The notes under the pieces: model-generated | The model's input: the letters and a program-made list of their open reading frames with translations, nothing else | The model's database searches: none | Told to the model about the DNA's origin: nothing | Translations under genes and position numbers: made by a program | Part shown: positions 1 to 5,025 of the stretch, in pieces | How the letters are laid out: the number at the start of each line of letters is the position of its first letter | How positions within the stretch are numbered: position 1 is the stretch's first letter | From: Deltaproteobacteria bacterium | GTDB lineage: Bacteria; Myxococcota_A; Polyangia; JAAYKL01 | DNA: 9,530 nucleotides | NCBI GenBank assembly: GCA_011389755.1 | Contig: JAABTR010000355.1 | Span: 1-9,530 of the forward strand | Reading direction: 5' to 3'

Positions 1-528
1 GGGGTCGTACGCAGCGACTCGGTCGCGGCGGAGGTCGTGCAGGAGACGTGGGAGACGGTCTTCAAGGAGCTTCCAAAATTTAGAAAAGAGTCGTCTCTGA
101 GCACGTGGATCTTTCGGATACTTATTAACAGGGCGCGACGTGTGGCCCAGAAGGAGAGCCGCAGCGTCCCCATGTCCAGCCTGGGCCGGGGCGAGGAGTC
201 GGTGGATGCGTCCGACGATTTTACCCGGCTGGGGAGATGGCGATCGCCGGTGCACCCGTGGACCATGGTCGATCCTCAGACCCAGGCCATCAACACCGAA
301 GGGGTGGCGCTGCTGGCCGAGAAGCTCGAAGAGCTTCCCCAGAACCAGAAGCTCGTGGTGAGCCTAAGAGACGTGGAGGGCCTCGAGAGTCGAGCGGTGT
401 GTGAGCTCCTCGATATTTCCGAGGCCAATCAGCGCGTCTTGCTGCACAGGGGGCGCACGAAGCTGCGGCGCGCCCTGGAGGCCGCCGAGGAAGAGAGCAT
501 GCGTCCAAAATTGAGAAGCGAGGGATAG
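1..528 (+). CDS. ECF-type RNA polymerase sigma-70 family sigma factor (5' end cut by window)
   Basis: This alternative sigma factor would direct RNA polymerase to a dedicated promoter set. The frame is open from base 1, so the gene starts outside the window; the GTG at 37 is an internal Val of the conserved helix VVQETWETVF, not a start. 175 residues are visible. Region 2 is residues 1-45, with the core-binding and -10 recognition signature (QETW, FRKESSLSTWIFRILINRARR). A polar linker follows (about 46-100), containing RWRSPVHPW. Region 4 is about 101-160, with LEELPQNQKLVVSLRDVEG and a helix-turn-helix ending in ISEANQRVLLHRGR. This layout is standard for ECF factors. A zf-HC2 protein gene starts 3 bp after the TAG stop, the usual sigma/anti-sigma arrangement and probably translationally coupled. 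Target promoters and the ECF subgroup cannot be determined here. Confidence 0.93.
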   Translation, partial: GVVRSDSVAAEVVQETWETVFKELPKFRKESSLSTWIFRILINRARRVAQKESRSVPMSSLGRGEESVDASDDFTRLGRWRSPVHPWTMVDPQTQAINTEGVALLAEKLEELPQNQKLVVSLRDVEGLESRAVCELLDISEANQRVLLHRGRTKLRRALEAAEEESMRPKLRSEG

Positions 529-531
529 GAG

Positions 532-798
532 ATGATGAACTGCCGCAAGGTCGAGTCGCTGGTGACCGACTATCTCGATGGCGTCGTAGAGGGGATCACC
601 CGCTTGAGGTTCGAGCTCCACCTGCGCATCTGCCCGAGCTGCAGCCGCTACGTGTCGAAGGTGCAAAAGCTCATAGAAGCGCTGGGTCGGCTGCCGGCGA
701 ATGAGCCGGTCTCTTCCGAAAAGATCGCAAAGCTTCAACGGATAGCCGCAAAAAGCGCGGATTTCGGCGGGGATCCCGAACGCTCGCCCCAGAGTTGA
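532..798 (+). CDS. Small soluble zinc-finger (ZAS / zf-HC2) anti-sigma factor
   Basis: Predicted inhibitor of the ECF sigma factor encoded just upstream. The 88-residue product has the ZAS signature HxxxCxxC as His30-x3-Cys34-x2-Cys37, with a further Cys4 near the N-terminus. In this family such residues bind zinc, and in some members they sense thiol oxidation. The helices around the motif (VESLVTDYLDG, RLRFELHLRICPSC) match the anti-sigma domain. No hydrophobic segment is present, so it should be cytoplasmic rather than a membrane-anchored anti-sigma. Two adjacent ATG codons (532 and 535) are possible starts; an AGGAG at 527-531 precedes them, overlapping the sigma stop codon, so spacing slightly favours the second. 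The C-terminal 30 residues are low-complexity and unrecognised. The role is inferred from motif plus position and was not tested for zinc binding. Confidence 0.88.
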   Translation: MMNCRKVESLVTDYLDGVVEGITRLRFELHLRICPSCSRYVSKVQKLIEALGRLPANEPVSSEKIAKLQRIAAKSADFGGDPERSPQS

Positions 799-875
799 AG
801 CTGGACTGCTGCCGCAAACGAGATGGCGGCGTCGGCGGTGAGGTGGTAGATTGGGGCGAAAAAAGGAAGAGGAGA

Positions 876-1439
876 ATGCCCAAGGATTACGACAACGACA
901 AACCGAAGAAGTCGTGGCGTGAGGTGGATCGCTCGAAGGACTCATCCAGGCATCGGCAGGAGGATCGGCCCCGAACCGCGCCCCGGCAAAAGGCCCGCGC
1001 CGAGTCGGCATCGAAGGCTTACAAGTCGAAGCTCGATGCCTTTTTCGACGGGGAAGGTGCAGCCCCCGCGCACATCAAGGACAAGCTGAGCGCCTTGGAC
1101 AGCGTGCCGGGAGGGGAGGGCAAGGAGCGACTCGAGGCGCAAAAGGCCATCAAGGAGGCCGGGACGTCCTCCGCGGCCGACAAAGCGACGAAGCACTACC
1201 TGGCGCGGTGGGAGCTGCCGCAGGATTTCGAAATCCTCGCGCAGGTTTTGACCTGCTCGGACGAGAGCTATGTCGAGCGAGCGATGGACATGATCTCAAA
1301 AATGTTCAAGAGCCGGCGCGTGCCAAAGCGGACCGCGGTCCTGGAGCAGCGTCTGCGCCGCGTCAAGACCCTGGCCGAAGAGCCAAAGCTGCAAAATAGA
1401 GCCGATGAGCTCATCCGCGAGCTGCGCCTTTTCAGCTGA
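876..1439 (+). CDS. Conserved-looking charged helical protein of unknown function
   Basis: I do not recognise this 187-residue protein. The first 60 or so residues are very rich in Lys, Arg, Asp and Glu and look disordered (MPKDYDNDKPKKSWREVDRS). The part from about residue 110 onward (HYLARWELPQDFEILAQVL onward) looks all-helical, with two or three helix pairs resembling HEAT/ARM-like repeats and ending in a Leu/Arg-rich helix (ELIRELRLFS). There is no signal peptide or membrane segment, so it is probably cytoplasmic; the basic N-terminus could bind nucleic acid, but that is only inference. The ATG at 876 was chosen because GGAAGAGGAGA lies directly upstream. A TTG at 795, overlapping the anti-sigma stop, is in frame but has no good ribosome site. 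The 77-bp gap to the anti-sigma gene leaves operon membership open. Similar short proteins with an acidic/basic head and helical tail occur in deltaproteobacterial genomes as hypotheticals, from memory only. Confidence 0.75.
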   Translation: MPKDYDNDKPKKSWREVDRSKDSSRHRQEDRPRTAPRQKARAESASKAYKSKLDAFFDGEGAAPAHIKDKLSALDSVPGGEGKERLEAQKAIKEAGTSSAADKATKHYLARWELPQDFEILAQVLTCSDESYVERAMDMISKMFKSRRVPKRTAVLEQRLRRVKTLAEEPKLQNRADELIRELRLFS

Positions 1440-1471
1440 GCCGAGCGATTTCAGTTTTTGCCTTTTCGGGG

Positions 1472-1500
1472 TTGGATCCCGCGCGGGCGATCGGTTAAAT
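1472..1500 (+). promoter_or_regulatory. Possible sigma70-type promoter of pyrBI with a palindrome in the spacer
   Basis: TTGGAT (1472-1477) and TTAAAT (1495-1500) are separated by exactly 17 bp, and the pyrBI start codon lies 57 bp further on. Matches to the consensus hexamers are only 3/6 and 4/6, so the call rests on spacing and position in the 118-bp gap between genes. The spacer opens with a perfect 10-bp palindrome, CCCGCGCGGG (1478-1487). In high-GC DNA such a palindrome can arise by chance. Confidence 0.35.
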
Positions 1501-1557
1501 AGCAGCGGCCGGCGAATGCGCGGCGGTGGCGCTCCCAACTCAGAAAAGAGGGGTTCG

Positions 1558-3054
1558 ATGGCGTTTTTTAATCGCGACTTGACAGACATCCACTGTTTCA
1601 CCACGGACGAGCTGTTCTACGTCCTCGACAAAGCTGCTGAGATAAAAAAGCTCATCAAAAACAAAGAGGTGAGCAAGTACAAGCTCGGCACCGGCAAGGA
1701 CATCATCGTCGCTTCTCTGTTTTACGAGAACTCTACCCGGACCCGCACGAGCTTCGAGATCGCCGCGATGCGTCTGGGCCTGCAGACCACAGGGTTCACG
1801 GGGACTGAAGGCACCTCGGTCAAGAAGGGCGAGTCCTTGAGGCACACCCTCGACATGTACGAGGCCTACAACTGCGACGCCGTCATCATGCGCCATCCCC
1901 TGGACGGCTCGGCGCGTTTCGCCGCCGACCATCTGGGGATCCCGGTCTTCAACGCCGGGGATGGGAAGCACGAGCACCCCACGCAGACCCTGCTCGACCT
2001 GTTCACCATTCGCGAACACTTGGGAAGACTCAAGGACTTCGACATCGGGCTGGCCGGTGACCTCAAGTACGGCCGCACGTCCCACTCGTTGGTGGTGGCC
2101 CTGTCGAAATTCCCCGGTGTGCGCCTGCACCTTTTCTCCCACGAAGACCTGGCGCTGCCCGACGCCCTGGTGAGCCACGCCCGGGAGAGCGGCGTCGAGC
2201 TCACCGTGCACGAGGATTTGGGGGACATGGCGTCGAAGGTGGACATCTTGTACTCGACCCGCATCCAAAAAGAGCGGATGCCGGATTTGTCCGAGTTCGA
2301 GCGCGCCAAGGCCATCAGCGAATTCACCTTCGATATGCTCGAGAAGACCCGCGACGGCTTCGGCCTGATGCATCCTCTGCCCATCGACAAGTACGCGCCG
2401 TCCATCGCGCCGTCCATAGACGGGCATCCCAAGGCGATTTACAAAGAGCAAGCCGGGAACGGCGTCCCGACCCGCCTCGTGGAGCTGGCGCTCTCGCTCG
2501 GGCTCATCGGCGCGGATTTCGGAGGCCAGGCCTATGCGCCTCCCAAGGAGCGCGCGCAGTTCATCGAAGAGCTCGAGGTGGTGCAGAAGCCGGCCCGCAC
2601 CGACGTGTCCATCCGCCCCATTCGCGACAATGGAGTTGTCATCGACCACATGCGCCCCTACCGAGAAGAGCTCCTCACGCGTGTGTTGCAGGTTCGAGAG
2701 CGAGGGGACTCCTATCGCTGCGGTACCCTCAAGGCGCTCAACCGCCCCGGCGCCATCAAGGGCATGCTGATGATCGAGAATCGGGAGCTGACCACCGAGG
2801 AGCTCTCTGTGGTCGCGGCCGTCTCGCCCGGCTGCACGGTGAATATCATCCGCGGCGGTCAAGTCGCGCGGAAGATCCGCTTGCAGCTGCCCGCGAGGAT
2901 CAGCGGCATCGCGGAGATGTGCTGCCCCAACAGGGGCTGCGTCACCCGCTTTGAGCACGCCGAGTCTGTGGCACCGGCCATGCTGCGCGCCGGCCGCGAC
3001 CAGATGCGATGCTACTATTGCGACCAGCTGATGCCCTCTGCCGAGATGTTCTAG
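1558..3054 (+). CDS. pyrBI: Aspartate carbamoyltransferase, fused catalytic and regulatory chains (PyrB-PyrI)
   Basis: Catalyses carbamoyl phosphate + aspartate to carbamoyl aspartate in pyrimidine synthesis. Residues 1 to about 325 are PyrB. They carry the carbamoyl phosphate loop STRTR (59-63), a Ser87/Lys90 loop (SVKKGE), MRHP (111-114), HPTQ (140-143), TRIQKER (234-240) and HPLP (272-275). After a short linker, residues from about 350 to 498 are PyrI, with VIDH near the start and zinc ligands Cys456-x4-Cys461 and Cys485-x2-Cys488. E. coli makes these as two proteins; fused forms are known, for example in Thermotoga maritima. Two departures stand out when aligned by eye to E. coli: Arg269 after HPLP is Ile276, and nucleotide-site Lys60 is Met405, while the Asp19-His20 and Lys94 equivalents are kept. 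The ATG at 1558 follows GAGGGG; upstream in-frame codons lack homology. All catalytic residues I can place are present, so it should be active. Confidence 0.95.
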   Translation: MAFFNRDLTDIHCFTTDELFYVLDKAAEIKKLIKNKEVSKYKLGTGKDIIVASLFYENSTRTRTSFEIAAMRLGLQTTGFTGTEGTSVKKGESLRHTLDMYEAYNCDAVIMRHPLDGSARFAADHLGIPVFNAGDGKHEHPTQTLLDLFTIREHLGRLKDFDIGLAGDLKYGRTSHSLVVALSKFPGVRLHLFSHEDLALPDALVSHARESGVELTVHEDLGDMASKVDILYSTRIQKERMPDLSEFERAKAISEFTFDMLEKTRDGFGLMHPLPIDKYAPSIAPSIDGHPKAIYKEQAGNGVPTRLVELALSLGLIGADFGGQAYAPPKERAQFIEELEVVQKPARTDVSIRPIRDNGVVIDHMRPYREELLTRVLQVRERGDSYRCGTLKALNRPGAIKGMLMIENRELTTEELSVVAAVSPGCTVNIIRGGQVARKIRLQLPARISGIAEMCCPNRGCVTRFEHAESVAPAMLRAGRDQMRCYYCDQLMPSAEMF

Positions 3055-3056
3055 GA

Positions 3057-3070
3057 GAGGCAGTCGCCTC
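3057..3070. other. Small hairpin between convergent genes
   Basis: GAGGC-AGTC-GCCTC forms a 5-bp stem with a 4-base loop in the 25 bp between the pyrBI stop codon and the stop codon of the minus-strand gene. There is no T-run on either side, so it does not meet the usual description of an intrinsic terminator. It is recorded because it is the only structure in this convergent gap. Confidence 0.25.
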
Positions 3071-3079
3071 GTCCAGCTG

Positions 3080-3832
3080 TCATCGAGGAGACGTCGAAAC
3101 GGAAAAGCCGCCGAGCACACAGGTGCTCGACGCGCGGATGTCCGTATCGATGTCCAAGCGGATATCCACCACCGCGTCGACGCTTTGGCTGATGTGAAAG
3201 GCGAGCACGGGGCGGGAGCCGACCGGTTCTTGGAAGACGCCGCCGAAAGAGACCCGCGACGGCCCGTTGTGGGCGCCGCGTCTTTCGACGGCGGCCTCCT
3301 GGAAGGAGCCGAGCACCGCGGTCTGGTAGGTCACCCCTGCGCTCACCGTGAGATAAGGGCCGAAGTCGATGGACAGCGCAGCGCCCGACCTTCCGTAGAC
3401 AGGGCGGTCGAGGGGCGCTGTTGTCACTTCCAAGGCCGCCAGCAGGGTCGCTTCGGCGCCCAGGCGCAGATGCGCTGCCACACATCCGGCGACGTGGGGG
3501 CGCAGCCGACCGCCTGTGGTCCAGGAAAATTTCGACAGCCCCAGGCCAAGGAGCAGGGCCGAGCCGGTGTCGAAGCGCAGAACCGCCAGCTTGGCCGCCC
3601 CCGGTAAAAGAAGCTCAAACCGATCACCGACGCCGAAGCGAACCGACCCGTAGCCCGCCACACCGCGTCCTCCGCGCGACAGGCGGGCGCCGGCGACGGC
3701 GATGGCCGACACCTGGCCTCGATCGAGGGTAGGCGCTGCGAGGGGTGCTTCGGCCCTCGAGGAAAGAGGCGCGAGCAGAAGGGATCCTGCGACGCAAAAG
3801 AGCGCGGATATGTGCTGTGATGCTCGTCGCAA
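3080..3832 (-). CDS. Sec-secreted, glycine-rich beta protein of unknown function (possible small outer-membrane barrel)
   Basis: I do not recognise this 250-residue protein. A classical signal peptide is clear: basic RR at 2-3, hydrophobic stretch about 8-23 (ISALFCVAGSLLLAPL) and a cleavage site after SRA (27) or AEA (29). The mature part alternates short hydrophobic and polar strands with Gly turns (RFGVGDRFELLLPG, LSIDFGPYLTVSAGVTYQT), as in a periplasmic beta protein or a small barrel. It does not end in the aromatic residue typical of barrels (ends SVSTSPR). The start is TTG: no other Met codon exists in the frame, and the signal peptide begins right after it. GAGAAAGG lies 11 bases upstream, a rather long spacing. 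It is 36 bp downstream of, and in the same frame as, the minus-strand lipoprotein gene, so the two are likely co-transcribed. It ends 25 bp from the convergent pyrBI stop. Confidence 0.72.
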   Translation of the reverse strand: MRRASQHISALFCVAGSLLLAPLSSRAEAPLAAPTLDRGQVSAIAVAGARLSRGGRGVAGYGSVRFGVGDRFELLLPGAAKLAVLRFDTGSALLLGLGLSKFSWTTGGRLRPHVAGCVAAHLRLGAEATLLAALEVTTAPLDRPVYGRSGAALSIDFGPYLTVSAGVTYQTAVLGSFQEAAVERRGAHNGPSRVSFGGVFQEPVGSRPVLAFHISQSVDAVVDIRLDIDTDIRASSTCVLGGFSVSTSPR

Positions 3833-3868
3833 CCGTCTTTGCGCCTTTCTCGGGTGCCTAAGCGTTTG

Positions 3869-4951
3869 TTACTTCTTTTTCAGGCCGATCCAACCGAGCC
3901 GTGGCAGCGGCGGGGTGGAGACGGCGCCGTCTTCGACGACCGCCGTGCCGCACAGACCCATCTCGCCGATGCCGATGTGGCCATGCTCGGTGGGCGCGGC
4001 CGTGCACGCACCGTTTTCGTCGAAATAGACGTAGTCGGGCTCGCCGCCCCAGCTCGAAGTGTACTCTCCCAAAAAGTAAACCTCGACGGTGTCTCCGTCC
4101 GACCAAGAGGGATGAGCGGCGACTTCGAAAGAGACCCCTTCGGACAGCTTCGCCCAGAAGGGGCCTACGAAGTAGAGCGCGTCCAGGCCCACGTGATCGA
4201 AGCCGGGCTCCCATGCGTCGAGGGGCGCTTTCATGACGCGGACCGCTTCCGACTCCACGGGGACGTCGACGCTCTGTTTCAGCTGTGAGTCCCACGTGGC
4301 TTCAACGAGCGCGCCGGGAGCCAAGGTGAAGGACAGACCTTCGTGAGCGACCGCGGCACCCTCTGAGCCCGTGTAGGAGACCCCTGCATGATCGACCGCG
4401 TACAAAACGTGCTCGCCCAGGTCGAACTCGAAGTCCGTGGGCCCCGTGTCGGAGACGTCCTGCTGGGTCGGCCGAAACGCGACCGAGTAGGTCGCATAAT
4501 TCCCCTCGGGGAAGGCCAGCTGCATGTGGAGCGGCTCATCGCCGCCGGCGAAATCGTAGCCGCGGCATTGCTCAAACGGGATCTCGAATCTCCCTTGCTC
4601 GTCGCTGGTCGCCGGAACGCAGACCGGGACGCAGACCGGAACGGTCCCGACGAGGGGCCCGCCGGTGGAGAGGGTCGCCGTGCCCGTGAGGGAGGAAATC
4701 CAGGTCGGGCACGCTGCGGGCGGCCCCGCGCACTCGTCGGGCTCGCAGGCGCCTTCGGTGGTGTCTGTCTCGGTTTGTGTCGTCGTGTCCAGGGGGGAAG
4801 TGTCCGAGGAGCTCGGACCTTGCGCTTGCGAGTCGCCATCGCCGCAGCCGGACGCGAGCAGCGAAAAGCCAACGGCCGCAGCGGTGACGAAGAGGGCGAG
4901 ACGCCCTGTGGCGTCTTTTCTTCGGGCCCAATTTTTGATGATGTCTAGCAT
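3869..4951 (-). CDS. Exported lipoprotein with Thr/Asp-rich linker and a carboxypeptidase-regulatory-like beta domain
   Basis: 360 residues. The N-terminus has a basic region (KNWARRKDATGR), a hydrophobic core (about 18-33) and a lipobox LASGC, so Cys36 is the probable lipidation site. Residues 37 to about 66 are a Ser/Thr/Asp-rich tether, common in myxobacterial surface lipoproteins. Then comes a beta region starting LTGTATLSTGGPLVG and continuing with SDEQGRFEI, which resembles carboxypeptidase-regulatory-like or Cna-B-type sandwich folds. The second half is beta-rich (VEVYFLGEYTSSWGG) and unrecognised. Six or more further Cys are present, apparently paired, including a tandem VPVC. The ATG at 4951 has GAGG upstream with good spacing. 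It is divergent from the barrel gene and upstream of the secreted minus-strand gene. A role as a surface or periplasmic binding protein is inference; no catalytic motif was seen. Confidence 0.82.
   Translation of the reverse strand: MLDIIKNWARRKDATGRLALFVTAAAVGFSLLASGCGDGDSQAQGPSSSDTSPLDTTTQTETDTTEGACEPDECAGPPAACPTWISSLTGTATLSTGGPLVGTVPVCVPVCVPATSDEQGRFEIPFEQCRGYDFAGGDEPLHMQLAFPEGNYATYSVAFRPTQQDVSDTGPTDFEFDLGEHVLYAVDHAGVSYTGSEGAAVAHEGLSFTLAPGALVEATWDSQLKQSVDVPVESEAVRVMKAPLDAWEPGFDHVGLDALYFVGPFWAKLSEGVSFEVAAHPSWSDGDTVEVYFLGEYTSSWGGEPDYVYFDENGACTAAPTEHGHIGIGEMGLCGTAVVEDGAVSTPPLPRLGWIGLKKK
4617..4640 (-). repeat. Two-copy 12-bp tandem repeat encoding VPVC-VPVC
   Basis: ACGCAGACCGGG and ACGCAGACCGGA are adjacent copies with one mismatch, in frame within the lipoprotein gene. 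On the minus strand they give two Val-Pro-Val-Cys units, so slippage would add or remove a Cys without shifting the frame. Confidence 0.7.
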
Positions 4952-4969
4952 GGTGCCTCACGATGCAGG

Positions 4970-4996
4970 TTGAAGTGAACGCGCGTTCCCTATAAA
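4970..4996 (+). promoter_or_regulatory. Possible promoter for the barrel gene overlapping a 12-bp palindrome
   Basis: TTGAAG (4970-4975) and TATAAA (4991-4996) are 15 bp apart (16 if the -10 is read one base later). Each is close to consensus, but the spacer is short. Between them lies the perfect palindrome GAACGCGCGTTC (4977-4988), placed like an operator in the only gap between the divergent lipoprotein and barrel genes. If this promoter is used, the transcript begins near 5003, which makes the TTG at 5005 unlikely as a start and favours GTG at 5026 (AAGGG six bases upstream). No convincing promoter for the minus strand was found. Confidence 0.4.
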
Positions 4997-5025
4997 TAAC
5001 CAAATTGCGAGCAAAAGGGTATACC

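Noticed and set aside
795..875. TTG start at 795 overlapping the anti-sigma stop codon
   Set aside because: Translational coupling is possible, but there is no ribosome site. ATG 876 has a strong purine-rich site directly upstream.
3067..3088. CCTCG/CGAGG inverted repeat near the convergent stops as a terminator
   Set aside because: Five-base arms with a 12-base loop extending into the minus-strand coding end and no T-run; too weak to call.
1540..3120. 526-residue open frame on the minus strand
   Set aside because: It lies entirely antisense to pyrBI, whose catalytic and zinc motifs are unmistakable. Long antisense frames are common in high-GC genes, and its translation has low-complexity Arg/Val/Gly/His composition with no motif.
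3869..4951. Overlapping plus-strand frames at 3839-4288 and 4388-4948 as genes
   Set aside because: They are antisense to the lipoprotein gene, which has a lipobox, ribosome site and typical linker; the plus frames lack ribosome sites and motifs.
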